Notes: a model not told the origin generated them from the sequence alone. Positions 16,670-26,413 are shown, counted from the first letter of the stretch. The stretch: DNA of 64,000 bases from Chitinophaga sp. YR573 (GCF_900110995.1 NZ_FOJF01000002.1:1-64000); one strand, 5' to 3'. Made by a program: numbers and translations.

Positions 16670-17173
16670 ATGGTTAAATACACGACTACGATATTAAGGT
16701 TTGAAAAAATGGGAGAAAAGACGGGCTGGACCTATATCGTTGTGCCTGCTGATATTGCAGAGGAGTTAAAACCCGGTCATAGGCAGTCTTTCCGTGTAAA
16801 AGGTAAACTTGATAATTTTAAAATAGCTGCAGTGGCATTAATGCCCATGGGAGATGGTAGTTTCATCATGGCGTTAAACGCCGATATAAGGAAAGGTATT
16901 GCCAAAAAGTTAGGCGCAAAACTGGATGTACAATTAACAGTAGATAATAACCCTGATCCCGTTTCTTCCCCGGAATTTATAGAATGCCTGAAAGATGAAC
17001 CGGCAGCCTTTGAATATTTTAATTCATTACCCAAAGGCCACCGTAATTATTTTATGAAATGGATAGAGAGTGCAAAAACAGAACCGACCAAGGCTAAACG
17101 TATTGCACAGGCAGTTACTGCCATGAGCCGGAAACAGGATTATCCCACCATGATCAGATCAAACAGAAACTGA
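16670..17173 (+). CDS. DUF1905 / YdeI-OmdA-like protein
   Basis: This 167-residue soluble protein has a DUF1905 beta-barrel domain in residues 5-92 (GWTYIVVPADIAEELKPG, FRVKGKLDN) and a bacteriocin-protection/OmdA-type helical domain from about 100 (FEYFNSLPKGHRNYFMKWIE, followed by AKTEPTKAKRIAQAV). The pairing is common in Bacteroidota. Its molecular role is not known; the OmdA family name comes from reported bacteriocin-tolerance phenotypes. The last 15 bases overlap the convergent Kir channel gene. Confidence 0.85.
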   Translation: MVKYTTTILRFEKMGEKTGWTYIVVPADIAEELKPGHRQSFRVKGKLDNFKIAAVALMPMGDGSFIMALNADIRKGIAKKLGAKLDVQLTVDNNPDPVSSPEFIECLKDEPAAFEYFNSLPKGHRNYFMKWIESAKTEPTKAKRIAQAVTAMSRKQDYPTMIRSNRN

Positions 17174-18112
17174 TACCGACTTATTCAGCTTCTGTAATTC
17201 CAGCACTGTTCCGCTACTGCTTTCCCGGTACATAGGCACAAACTTCTTATTATATTTTATCTCACCGTAAGTGTAGGATGTACGTTGCTGTACCACGTTG
17301 GAATATACATCACTGAACCCTCTTATCAGGGCATAAATTTCCACATCAGCTGTTTGTAAATCTTCTGTACTCAAACCCAGTAACGGGCTTTCTGCTGTAA
17401 TAGGATGAACCACCGTCCAGTTCATCGGTAAGTTCTCAATCTTGCTTCTTTCCAGTTTCAGGTCAAAATACCGGTAAGCAGCCGGGCCTTCATCATGTAC
17501 CAGCATTGCAATATTCACCTGCACATTCACATCCGTCAGTGCATGGTGGTCTTTATAACACACAAAGCGGAACATTAACGCCATCCCATCCTTGTAAGGA
17601 GCTATTACGGCATGGTCGCTAAAGGCCAAATGAGCCTTAGGACGGGCAAATCGTCCGTACATAAGACCAGTTGCCAGCGCAAAGGACAAAAAGCCGCTCA
17701 TCGCCTCTATAGAGGCCAGGAAATTAGCCCTGTCCCCAATCGGGTTCACCCTTCCGTAACCAACAGTGGTAAACGTTTCCGTACTGAAAAAGTACACTTC
17801 TTTAAAAGTTCCCCAGGCCGATCGGGTGGCAATACCCTGCAGCTCGTTTGTTCCTATCAGCAGGTAAATGGCCGTATATAACAGGTTCAGCATGATGAAG
17901 GTTATCACCAGTACACAGGTAAATTTCCATGCCGGCAGATTCAGCAACGTCTGATACACACTGTACCTGTCCAATACGGAACGCCCTTCTTTACGCAGGT
18001 TGTAGGTCCCGTCGCGGTTCACAAACCGGCCCCCATAATTGCTGATGGTGGTACTGAAGCCGGTATCTTCATTCGTTTTAGAAAATGGGTTGATGCGTTT
18101 AAGCAAAGCCAT
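17159..18112 (-). CDS. Inward-rectifier (Kir-type) potassium channel
   Basis: The 317-residue protein has the KirBac layout: a cytosolic N-terminal slide-helix region, TM1 at about 61-86, a pore loop with the potassium selectivity filter TVGYG at 116-120, TM2 at about 131-150, and a C-terminal cytosolic immunoglobulin-like IRK domain (LMFRFVCYKDHHALTDVNVQ). It conducts K+ as a tetramer in the inner membrane. The 3' end overlaps the YdeI-like gene by 15 bases in convergent orientation. A TAGATTTG -7 element lies upstream at 18140-18133 on the minus strand but no matching TTTG was found 19 bases before it. Confidence 0.93.
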   Translation of the reverse strand: MALLKRINPFSKTNEDTGFSTTISNYGGRFVNRDGTYNLRKEGRSVLDRYSVYQTLLNLPAWKFTCVLVITFIMLNLLYTAIYLLIGTNELQGIATRSAWGTFKEVYFFSTETFTTVGYGRVNPIGDRANFLASIEAMSGFLSFALATGLMYGRFARPKAHLAFSDHAVIAPYKDGMALMFRFVCYKDHHALTDVNVQVNIAMLVHDEGPAAYRYFDLKLERSKIENLPMNWTVVHPITAESPLLGLSTEDLQTADVEIYALIRGFSDVYSNVVQQRTSYTYGEIKYNKKFVPMYRESSSGTVLELQKLNKSVSVSV

Positions 18113-18191
18113 ATAATGAGTGGTTTACACAGCAAATCTACTTTTCGTTTTTCAATTGTGTACCTTTACAGCTGTCTAAATAACTTAGTTC

Positions 18192-19025
18192 ATGTATAAA
18201 GTAGGTGAATACAACCTGTTAAGAGTAAAGAAGGATAGTGATTACGGGTTATTCCTGGATGGGGGAGAGCAGGAGATTTTAATGCCTAACCGTTTTGTTC
18301 CTGCGGGTGCAAAAAAGGGTGATGAGTTAAAAGTATTCATCTATCATGACTCTGAAAACCGCCTTACGGCTACCATGCAGGAGCCTTTTGGGGTAGTGGG
18401 GGATATCGTGAACCTCAAAGCTACCGGAGTGACTGAACAGGGCGCTTTCCTGGATTGGGGCCTGATGAAAGACCTGTTTGTACCGGCTTCCAAACAGTTA
18501 ACGACTATGCACCCGGGACAAAGTTACCTGGTAAAGATTTATATTGATGAACAGACCGGAAGGGTAGCTGCTACTGAAAAGCTGGACCCTTACCTGAGCA
18601 ATGAAGACCTCACACTGAAGGAACTGGATATCGTAGATCTGCTCATTTACCGCCGTACAGAGATCGGTTTTGTAGTGATCATCAATCAGAAACATACCGG
18701 CGTCCTGCACTTCAACGAGGCTTTTGGCCCGGTAGATATAGGAGATAAACTGAAAGGATTTGTAAAATCTATAAAAGGAGATAAGATTGATGTTGTAACT
18801 GGTTTACCAGGCTATAACCGTGTTGAAAACGAGGGAGAAAAGATCCTGCGCCTGCTGAAAGAGAACAACGGATACCTGCCTTATCACGATAAATCTGATC
18901 CCCAGGAGATCTATGATTTCTTCAGTATGAGTAAAAAGACTTTTAAAATGACCACCGGTAGCTTATATAAGGCCCGGAAGATCACTTTCACCCAAACAGG
19001 GATCAAACTGGAAGAAAACGAATAA
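18192..19025 (+). CDS. S1-domain RNA-binding protein of the CvfB/YitL family
   Basis: The 277-residue protein shows tandem S1-like OB folds: residues 1-62 (YNLLRVKKDSDYGLFLDGGE), 68-130 (GVTEQGAFLDWGLMKDLFVP) and 145-210 (RTEIGFVVIINQKHTGVLHF), then a winged-helix C-terminus (ILRLLKENNGYLPYHDKSDP) as in CvfB. Known relatives bind RNA and influence virulence-gene expression in Staphylococcus; the role in Bacteroidota is not established. It stands alone with a strong terminator directly after. Confidence 0.92.
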   Translation: MYKVGEYNLLRVKKDSDYGLFLDGGEQEILMPNRFVPAGAKKGDELKVFIYHDSENRLTATMQEPFGVVGDIVNLKATGVTEQGAFLDWGLMKDLFVPASKQLTTMHPGQSYLVKIYIDEQTGRVAATEKLDPYLSNEDLTLKELDIVDLLIYRRTEIGFVVIINQKHTGVLHFNEAFGPVDIGDKLKGFVKSIKGDKIDVVTGLPGYNRVENEGEKILRLLKENNGYLPYHDKSDPQEIYDFFSMSKKTFKMTTGSLYKARKITFTQTGIKLEENE

Positions 19026-19037
19026 TTTTTTTTAGAT

Positions 19038-19078
19038 AAAAGGACGGCCCGGAAGATAATCTTCCGGGCCGTCCTTTT
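19038..19078 (+). terminator. Terminator of the CvfB-like gene
   Basis: AAAAGGACGGCCCGGAAG (19038-19055) pairs perfectly with 19061-19078 around a five-base loop, ending in TTTT. It is symmetrical, so it may work in both directions. Confidence 0.88.
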
Positions 19079-19259
19079 TATGATACTATTTTGATTTACA
19101 GCCCTTTCTCCTGATATCACCCCTATATCTGTATCAAATTATGATAAAATAATATCTATCACGGGTAAAAGAGGCTTAGTACTCTTTGGGCACTCGCACG
19201 ACTCCTACCTGAACTATTATTGTCTACCATTTTTATTTGAAAACCTTAACACACCCTCT

Positions 19260-22200
19260 ATGATGACCTGCTACACAAACCGGTTGCGCGACATTCCACG
19301 TCTTGCGCACCAATCATTTTTAACCTGTATCATGTTACTGCTAGCCCTATGCCTTGGGGTAGCACCAGCCTTTTCGCAGCTTAGCAGGCTGCATGCGGAT
19401 GGTAAAAAAATTGTAAACGCCAGTGGCCAGGAAGTAATCCTGAAAGGGGTTGGCCTGGGTGGCTGGTTATTACAGGAAGGTTACATGATCAAAGAAGGGT
19501 ACTCCGGTTACGGGACCCAATGGTCTATTAAACAACGTCTGTACAACCAGGGCCAGACCGACGCCCAGGTTGAAGCATTCTACCAGAGCTGGCGCGACAA
19601 TTTTATCACCAAAGCTGATATAGACTATATCGCTTCTCTGGGATTCAATTGCGTTCGTTTACCAATGCACTACGACTTGTTCCTCACAAGTGCGCAACGT
19701 GCAGTGCGTAACGGCGTGGCGCGTAACAACGCCAACTATGAAAGTTATGTCAGCTCCCTTACCAGCTGGTATAATGGTAACACCCTGTTTACAGATCCTA
19801 ACCTGGAAGGTTTCCGTCTGGCAGACAGCGTGCTGAGATGGGCCAGTGCCAACAACATGTATGTTATTTTAGACCTGCATGCTGCTCCGGGTGGTCAGGG
19901 TTCCGACCTTAACATCGCAGACATCTTCCCCGGTCAGGAACATGGGCTTTGGAACAGAAGCATTTACCGCGACATTACTAACCGCCTCTGGCAGAAACTG
20001 TCCGCTCATTACACCAACAACGATGCTGTTGCTTTCTATGATCTGATCAATGAACCTAATAACGTTCCTGCCAATCAGACCATTCATGATCTGTTCGAAA
20101 GACTCATTAACTCTATCCGTGCTTTAGGTGATACCCACCTGCTGATGGTAGAAGGTAATGCTTACGGTAACAACTACAACTACATGGAGCCGTTCACGTT
20201 CACTAACAGAACCAACTTAGTGTACAACGCGCACCGTTACGGTAACTCTACTTCCACCACCGCTACAAGTGGCGATATCAACCAGATCAGTGAGCTGGGA
20301 AATATTGTGAACTTCCGCAACACCAATAACTGCCCTGTATGGGTAGGTGAAACCGGCGAAAACAATAACAGCTGGCTGAGTGCAAACATCGCAGCGATGA
20401 ACAGCCTGGGTATAGGCTGGTGTCACTGGACTTACAAACGTACTACTTCCGGCGAAAGTCCTGCATTACTGCGTATCAATCCTCCTACACTAATGGATGG
20501 TGCAGGCAACATGGCCGCAGTACTCAACAATATCAAGTTCGCCAACAACGTAAAAAATACAAGTACCATCGCAGCTGTTGCTCCTGGTACACCGCCAACT
20601 AACACTACAGCACCTATCGGCAAAACTATCTGGCTGAGAGGATTCAATAACTTATACGTTTCTTCCGAAGATGGTGCTACCACAGGAATGAACTGTAACA
20701 GAGCTACCGTACAGGGCTGGGAACAGTTCCTGGTTGTAGATGCCGGTAACGGTAAAATTGCTTTAAGCAATAACGGTAAATTTGTTTCTTCTGAAGACGG
20801 TCAGCAGGCTATCACCTGTAACAGGGCTACTGTACAGGGATGGGAAGCTTTCGACTGGGTACCTACCACAGATGGTAAAGTATTCCTGAGAGGCAGTAAT
20901 GGTCTGTATGTATCTTCTGAAAACGGTACACAGGCAATGACCTGCACACGTACGACTCCAAGCGGATGGGAAGCCTTCGCTTATGGTGAAGTAAGTGCAG
21001 CAGCAAGAGTTGCAGCAGCGGCAGCCGCTTCTTCGTTTAAGGTAGTAGGTTATATGCCCAGCTGGGCAGGTAGTGTAGATGCTGTTCAGTACAGTAAACT
21101 CACACATATCAACTATGCGTTCATATTACCAACAAGCACCGGTGGTTTAACTGCTGTTGAAGATGCCACTAAATTAAGAAACCTGATCACCAAAGCACAT
21201 GCTAATGGTGTGAAAGTAGAAATCTCTATAGGTGGATGGAATAATGGTAATGATGGTGCTTTCGAAGCATTTGCTGCTAATAGTACTTACCGTACAAACT
21301 TCACCAACAACGTTCTCAACCTCATCAACCAGTATGGTTTGGATGGTGCTGATATCGACTGGGAATATCCTGATAATGGTGCTTCTGCCAATAACTATGT
21401 GGCATTGATGACACAGTTAGCCACTGCTTTACATGCACAGGGTAAACTGTTAACAGCAGCTGTTGTAGGTACAGATGGTGCAAGTATCCTGAATGCAGTT
21501 TTTGCACAGGTAGACTTCTTAAACCTGATGGCATATGACTATAACGACTTCCAGCACTCTACTTATGCTTATGGTCAACAATCTCTCAACTATTGGGTTG
21601 GTCGCGGATTACCTAAAGAGAAAGCCATTTTAGGTGTTCCTTTCTACGCCCGTCCAAGCTGGGATAACTATAATGTACTGTTACAGAAAGGTGCAAGTCC
21701 TTATGCAGACGTATGGAACAATAATGGTTACAATGGTATTACTACCATCAAGAACAAAACCAATTTTGCTTATGATAATGGCGGTGGTATCATGATCTGG
21801 GAACTTTCCGGTGATGAAGGTACCGGTGCTAACTCCCTGGTAAGCGCTATCCACGATGCTATAATAGCTAAAGGTGGTGGTACAACACCTCCTCCGACTA
21901 CAACAGCGCCTGTTGGTCAGACTATCTGGCTGAAAGGCTTCAATGGTCAATACGTTTCTTCTGAAGATGGAGATACTGCTGGTATGAATTGTAACAGGGC
22001 AACCGTACAGGGCTGGGAACAGTTTACTGTAGTAGATGCCGGTAATGGTAAAGTGGCACTCAGCAACCAGGGATTATATGTTTCTTCAGAGAACGGTACT
22101 AAAACCATTACTTGTAACAGGGCTACTGTACAGGGCTGGGAAGCGTTTGACTGGATCACTAATGCAGATGGAACCATCTCTTTGCGTGGTAACAATGGTC

Positions 22201-22592
22201 TGTATGTATCCTCAGAAAACGGTACAAAAGCAATGACCTGCAACCGTGCTACAGCACAGGGATGGGAGAATTTCAACTACGGTATCGTGAGTGCTGCTGC
22301 GGCTAAAATAGCAGCAACAAAAGCTGATATCAGTCTGGAAACTTCAACCGGTGTACTCGTGTATCCTAACCCGGTAACAAAGGGTACTACCTTAACGGTG
22401 AACGTACAGAAATATGATGGTACTGCACCAGTACAGGTATCTATGGTAGATGTGAATAAGAGAGTAGTCGCATATAAGAAAGTAAATGCGCCTACAGTGT
22501 CAGTATCTACAGGTAATGTATCCAGCGGTTTCTATATCATGGTTATCACCAATGGTAAGAACAGCTATACTAAGAAAGTAATAATACAATAA
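19260..22592 (+). CDS. Secreted GH5-fascin-GH18-fascin multimodular enzyme with T9SS tail
   Basis: This 1110-residue exoenzyme combines two hydrolases. After a signal peptide (to about 40), residues 43-430 are a GH5 glucanase-type domain: DLINEP with acid/base Glu265 and WVGETGE with nucleophile Glu364. A fascin-like beta-trefoil follows (455-575; repeats of YVSSEDG and QGWEQF). Residues 593-870 are a GH18 chitinase with DGADIDWE (Asp695, 698, 700 and Glu702). A second fascin-like trefoil (883-1010) and a type A T9SS sorting domain (VLVYPNPVTKGTTLTVNV to the KKVIIQ end) complete it. It likely attacks beta-glucan and chitin together, for example in fungal walls. Linkers are alanine-rich (VAAAAAA). 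Confidence 0.92.
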   Translation: MMTCYTNRLRDIPRLAHQSFLTCIMLLLALCLGVAPAFSQLSRLHADGKKIVNASGQEVILKGVGLGGWLLQEGYMIKEGYSGYGTQWSIKQRLYNQGQTDAQVEAFYQSWRDNFITKADIDYIASLGFNCVRLPMHYDLFLTSAQRAVRNGVARNNANYESYVSSLTSWYNGNTLFTDPNLEGFRLADSVLRWASANNMYVILDLHAAPGGQGSDLNIADIFPGQEHGLWNRSIYRDITNRLWQKLSAHYTNNDAVAFYDLINEPNNVPANQTIHDLFERLINSIRALGDTHLLMVEGNAYGNNYNYMEPFTFTNRTNLVYNAHRYGNSTSTTATSGDINQISELGNIVNFRNTNNCPVWVGETGENNNSWLSANIAAMNSLGIGWCHWTYKRTTSGESPALLRINPPTLMDGAGNMAAVLNNIKFANNVKNTSTIAAVAPGTPPTNTTAPIGKTIWLRGFNNLYVSSEDGATTGMNCNRATVQGWEQFLVVDAGNGKIALSNNGKFVSSEDGQQAITCNRATVQGWEAFDWVPTTDGKVFLRGSNGLYVSSENGTQAMTCTRTTPSGWEAFAYGEVSAAARVAAAAAASSFKVVGYMPSWAGSVDAVQYSKLTHINYAFILPTSTGGLTAVEDATKLRNLITKAHANGVKVEISIGGWNNGNDGAFEAFAANSTYRTNFTNNVLNLINQYGLDGADIDWEYPDNGASANNYVALMTQLATALHAQGKLLTAAVVGTDGASILNAVFAQVDFLNLMAYDYNDFQHSTYAYGQQSLNYWVGRGLPKEKAILGVPFYARPSWDNYNVLLQKGASPYADVWNNNGYNGITTIKNKTNFAYDNGGGIMIWELSGDEGTGANSLVSAIHDAIIAKGGGTTPPPTTTAPVGQTIWLKGFNGQYVSSEDGDTAGMNCNRATVQGWEQFTVVDAGNGKVALSNQGLYVSSENGTKTITCNRATVQGWEAFDWITNADGTISLRGNNGLYVSSENGTKAMTCNRATAQGWENFNYGIVSAAAAKIAATKADISLETSTGVLVYPNPVTKGTTLTVNVQKYDGTAPVQVSMVDVNKRVVAYKKVNAPTVSVSTGNVSSGFYIMVITNGKNSYTKKVIIQ

Positions 22593-22605
22593 GAGTATAG
22601 AGGGA

Positions 22606-22655
22606 CTGACCGGATTGCTTCGTCAGGAGTAAACTGTTTACGGCTTTCCGGTCAG
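22606..22655 (+). terminator. Stem-loop after the GH5-GH18 gene
   Basis: CTGACCGGA (22606-22614) pairs with TCCGGTCAG (22647-22655) around a 32-base loop, followed by CTCTTTCC. It is weaker than the other terminators here because of its long loop and short T run. A similar stem sequence (CTGACCAGGA) follows the next chitinase gene. Confidence 0.55.
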
Positions 22656-22706
22656 GCTCTTTCCTTAGATTAACCATTTAAAAACAATCCGGGAAAACCT
22701 GTTTTT

Positions 22707-24344
22707 ATGACACAAAACCTCTACAGAAAAATCGCCTTTCTGTTGTTGTTGATCGCAGTATCCCTGCAATCATCCGCACAGTTTAAGGTAATCGGTTACC
22801 TCCCTACCTGGGGTGGTACCGTAAGTAATGTTCAATTCGATAAACTAACACATATAAACTATGCATTCCTGATCCCTAATGGCACCGGTGGTTATACGCC
22901 ACCGGATGATCCGGGAAGACTGCAGGCACTTGTTACAGCAGCACATGCTAAAGGTGTGAAAGTGATTATCTCTGTTGGTGGCGGTGGTGGTGATGTTGGT
23001 TTCAGAACAACAGCGGTGAATGCTACTTATCGTGCGAACTTTGTAACCAGCATGGTGAACTTCTGTAACCAGTACAACCTGGACGGTGTTGACCTCGACT
23101 GGGAATATCCATCTGCAGGTGCACAGGCACAGGGTTTCGTAACACTGATGCAACAACTGGCTAATGCTTTTCACCCACAGGGTAAATTAGTAACAGCAGC
23201 AGTAATCGGAGATTATGGTGATGATAGCTTTTTAAGTACACTGTTCCCTATCGCAGACTTCCTGAACATCATGGCATATGATGACAACGATTTTCAGCAC
23301 TCTACTTACGCACTGGCTGTACAGTGTTTAAACTACTGGCTGGGTCGCGGATTACCTAAAGAGAAAGCCGTTCTCGGTGTTCCTTTTTATGCACATCCTG
23401 ATTATATCGCCTACAACGATCTGCTGAAGATGGGCGCTGATCCTTATGCAGACGTATTTAATAATAAGTACGGCTATAATGGTATCACTACTATCAAAGC
23501 TAAAACCAACCTGGCCTACGACCGTGGTGCAGGTATCATGATGTGGGAATTATCCAACGATGAAGGAACCGGTGCAAATTCACTGGTAAGTGCTATTCAC
23601 GAAGTAGTTGTAGCAAGAAGTGGAGATACTACCACACATCCTTCTACTGCGCCGATTGGTAAAACGATTTGGCTGAAAGGTTTCAATGGTCAGTACGTTT
23701 CTTCTGAAGATGGTGATACTGCCGGTATGAATTGCAACAGGGCTGCTGTACAGGGCTGGGAACAGTTTTCTGTAGTAGATGCCGGTAACGGTAAAGTGGC
23801 GCTCAGCAACCAGGGATTATATGTTTCTTCAGAGAACGGAACCAAAACCATCACTTGTAACAGAGCTACCATACAGGCCTGGGAAATGTTTGACTGGATC
23901 ACCAATGCAGATGGTACTTTCTCTCTGCGTGGTAACAACGGTAAATACGTTTCTTCAGAAAACGGTACAAAAGCAATGACCTGCAACCGTGCTGTGGCAC
24001 AGGGCTGGGAGAATTTCAACTACGGCATCGTAACAGCATCCGCTGCACGTTTGTCTACAGTAGCAGCAAAAGCTGAACCTGTAAGTGTTGAAACCGGCAA
24101 AGGATTACTGCTGTATCCGAACCCTGTTCCAAGAGGTAGCGCTATTACCGTAAGCATCCGTGATTACAACGCAAATGCACCCGTACAGGTGTCTATGCTG
24201 GATGTAAACAAAAAGACAGTAGTATACCAGAAAGCAAATGCGAAAACAGTTACTGTAGGAACAGAAAAACTGAGCGCAGGCTTCTATATACTCGTTGTTA
24301 AAAACGGTAGCAGCAATTACACGAAGAAAGTGATCATACAATAA
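22707..24344 (+). CDS. Secreted GH18 chitinase with fascin-like domain and T9SS tail
   Basis: This 545-residue chitinase has a signal peptide (MTQNLYRKIAFLLLLIAVSL), a GH18 domain at 25-300 with DGVDLDWE (Asp126, 129, 131 and acid Glu133), a fascin-like trefoil at about 318-440, and a type A T9SS sorting domain at 470-545 (LLLYPNPVPRG, ending KKVIIQ). It cleaves chitin outside the cell. The GH18, fascin and tail modules are close copies of those in the preceding gene, so the pair arose by partial duplication, with the GH5 module present in only one. The 114-base gap contains a stem-loop, so the genes may have separate messages. Confidence 0.94.
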   Translation: MTQNLYRKIAFLLLLIAVSLQSSAQFKVIGYLPTWGGTVSNVQFDKLTHINYAFLIPNGTGGYTPPDDPGRLQALVTAAHAKGVKVIISVGGGGGDVGFRTTAVNATYRANFVTSMVNFCNQYNLDGVDLDWEYPSAGAQAQGFVTLMQQLANAFHPQGKLVTAAVIGDYGDDSFLSTLFPIADFLNIMAYDDNDFQHSTYALAVQCLNYWLGRGLPKEKAVLGVPFYAHPDYIAYNDLLKMGADPYADVFNNKYGYNGITTIKAKTNLAYDRGAGIMMWELSNDEGTGANSLVSAIHEVVVARSGDTTTHPSTAPIGKTIWLKGFNGQYVSSEDGDTAGMNCNRAAVQGWEQFSVVDAGNGKVALSNQGLYVSSENGTKTITCNRATIQAWEMFDWITNADGTFSLRGNNGKYVSSENGTKAMTCNRAVAQGWENFNYGIVTASAARLSTVAAKAEPVSVETGKGLLLYPNPVPRGSAITVSIRDYNANAPVQVSMLDVNKKTVVYQKANAKTVTVGTEKLSAGFYILVVKNGSSNYTKKVIIQ

Positions 24345-24354
24345 ATTGTAAAGG

Positions 24355-24408
24355 CTGACCAGGATGTGGTAAACAGGAAACCTGACGGCGGGTCCTGGTC
24401 AGTTTTTT
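24355..24408 (+). terminator. Terminator of the GH18 chitinase gene
   Basis: CTGACCAGGA (24355-24364) pairs with TCCTGGTCAG (24393-24402), followed by six T. The arms match exactly. Confidence 0.8.
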
Positions 24409-24501
24409 CCCTCAGAATAAACATTAATCAAAAGAAAGATGGATCTCCATATTTCAAATTTTATTCTCAGAATAGCTATTTATTCACTAATCAATATCTA
24501 A

Positions 24502-26340
24502 ATGAAAAAGAAAAATCTACTTATTCTGCTGCTGGCCGGTACCTTTTCCACCACTGCCCTAAAGGCCCAGACGCCCCCTGCTACCTGGCAGGAACATTGG
24601 TTTGAGCACAACCAATTGTTAACCCGTGTATTTTACGACAATGACCTGGCGTTGTACTATGACAATGATGTAAGTAGCTCCGTAACGTGGACCCAACAGT
24701 ACCTGGGAGACGTATGGCGGTATACAAAACGTACATACGGCTACTTTGGTGATGACCCACATTTGTTTGCGGTTTTGCATACCAATAAGTATAGCGGAGG
24801 CCATCCATCAGGTTACTTTGATGCAAGTCATGACTACAGGGATGTAATTGATGCGGGCCCCGGACCATGGACCAACGCTACTCATGGTGATCGTAACCTT
24901 TTGACACATGAAGTAGCACATATTGTAGAAGGTGATTCAAAGAACTCACATGGCTCACCAGCCTTTGGTGTATGGGGAGACAGTAAATGGGCAGAAATAT
25001 TTATTTATGATGTTTATAAATCCCTGGGCAGGACCGATGATGCTACCCAGGCTTATAATGAATTTTATAACAGTGCAGGAGATAATTTCCCCAGAGCCGG
25101 GACCAAATGGTTTAAAGACTGGTTCTACCCCATTTACAACAATTATGGCGGTACCCAGGTATTGAACCGTTATTTTGTTCAGCTGGCATTGTACTTCCCT
25201 AAAAACGGCAATGATTACAATGGTGGTTTGAACATGGGGCAATTTGTACACTTCTGGAGTGGCGCTGCAGGTGTAAACCTGAAATCACTGGCTACTACTG
25301 CCTTCGGCTGGACTTCAGAATATGAAGCACAATTCGTAGCGGCGCAGGCAGCGTATCCTTTCACTTATACTACACCGCCTCCTGTGGTAGTAAATGCATT
25401 CCAGGATTCCAACTATGGAGGATATGGCGTAGCATTACCTGCAGGCAGCTATAACCTGGCTAAACTGAAGGCATACGGTGCAAAAAACGATGATCTTACT
25501 TCCCTTAAAGTAGCCGCAGGTTACAAAGTAGTATTATATGCTGATGATAATTTCACCGGTGCCAGTACTACTATCACTTCCGATGTGCCTTTACTGGACG
25601 TGGCTACCTGGAATGATAAAGTATCTTCTCTCATCATCAGTGCAAACGGTACAACTACTCCCAGCACATTGATACAGGCAGAGAATTATACTTCTATGGC
25701 AGGTGTTATCACAGAAGCTACTACTGATGTAGATGGCGGTTCTAACGTGGGTAGCATTGATACCGGCGACTGGTTAGCTTTCAGCAACATTAACTTCCCT
25801 ACATCAGGTACTTATAAAGTAGAATACCGTGTAGCCAGCTTAAATGGTGGTGCTCAGTTATCACTGGACCTGAATGCAGGTACTACCGTTTTAGGTTATC
25901 TGAATGTGCCTTCAACAGGTGGCTGGCAGAACTGGACCACCATCTCTCATAATGTAACGGTGACTGCCGGTACTTATGCGTTAGGTGTATATGCACAAAC
26001 AGGTGGCTTTAATGTTAACTGGATAAGGATTACCAAAGTGGTGGATGCTGCATCTGCTATTGCAGCAAAAGCAGAGCAGGATGCAAAGGATAATGAAGAA
26101 TTGGTATTGTATCCAAACCCGGTAGCTAAAGAAGGTACTTTAACAATCAACGTACCTAAGTACAATGCGGCAGCGCCTGTACAGGTATCCCTGGTAGATC
26201 TGAACAAACGTGTGGTGAGTTACAGGAAAGCAAATGCTAAAACAGTAACACTTTCAACACACAATGTTTCCAGTGGATTCTATGTACTGATTGTAACCAA
26301 TGGTACTAAACAGTATACTAAAAAGGTATTGATCCAATAG
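24502..26340 (+). CDS. Secreted HExxH protein with crystallin and CBM6-like modules, T9SS tail
   Basis: The 612-residue protein has a signal peptide (MKKKNLLILLLAGTFSTTAL), then a metallopeptidase-like domain with HEVAHIVEG (His136, Glu137, His140) and a possible third ligand Glu165 in KWAEIF. Next come a beta/gamma-crystallin-like module (about 298-375; FQDSNYGGYGVALPAGSYNL), a CBM6-like carbohydrate-binding module (about 390-512; IQAENYTSMAGV, IDTGDWLAFSNI, GFNVNWIRI) and a type A T9SS tail (LVLYPNPVAKEGTLTINV, ending KKVLIQ). It probably cuts protein or glycoprotein while bound to polysaccharide. It shares strand and tail type with the two chitinase genes, suggesting a joint role in degrading complex biomass. 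The peptidase family was not identified. Confidence 0.85.
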   Translation: MKKKNLLILLLAGTFSTTALKAQTPPATWQEHWFEHNQLLTRVFYDNDLALYYDNDVSSSVTWTQQYLGDVWRYTKRTYGYFGDDPHLFAVLHTNKYSGGHPSGYFDASHDYRDVIDAGPGPWTNATHGDRNLLTHEVAHIVEGDSKNSHGSPAFGVWGDSKWAEIFIYDVYKSLGRTDDATQAYNEFYNSAGDNFPRAGTKWFKDWFYPIYNNYGGTQVLNRYFVQLALYFPKNGNDYNGGLNMGQFVHFWSGAAGVNLKSLATTAFGWTSEYEAQFVAAQAAYPFTYTTPPPVVVNAFQDSNYGGYGVALPAGSYNLAKLKAYGAKNDDLTSLKVAAGYKVVLYADDNFTGASTTITSDVPLLDVATWNDKVSSLIISANGTTTPSTLIQAENYTSMAGVITEATTDVDGGSNVGSIDTGDWLAFSNINFPTSGTYKVEYRVASLNGGAQLSLDLNAGTTVLGYLNVPSTGGWQNWTTISHNVTVTAGTYALGVYAQTGGFNVNWIRITKVVDAASAIAAKAEQDAKDNEELVLYPNPVAKEGTLTINVPKYNAAAPVQVSLVDLNKRVVSYRKANAKTVTLSTHNVSSGFYVLIVTNGTKQYTKKVLIQ

Positions 26341-26375
26341 GAGCATTTATGAATAGTTAGGAATAGTTTAATTAG

Positions 26376-26405
26376 AAGGGGCCTTTCAAGGCCCCTTACT
26401 TTTTT
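26376..26405 (+). terminator. Terminator of the HExxH gene
   Basis: AAGGGGCCTT and AAGGCCCCTT pair perfectly around TC and run into ACTTTTTT. A strong terminator. Confidence 0.88.
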
Positions 26406-26413
26406 CAATAAAA

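Noticed and set aside
20430..24020. Long antisense frames opposite the fascin-like regions (109-114 codons)
   Set aside because: They mirror the repeated fascin codons on the other strand and have no protein features of their own.
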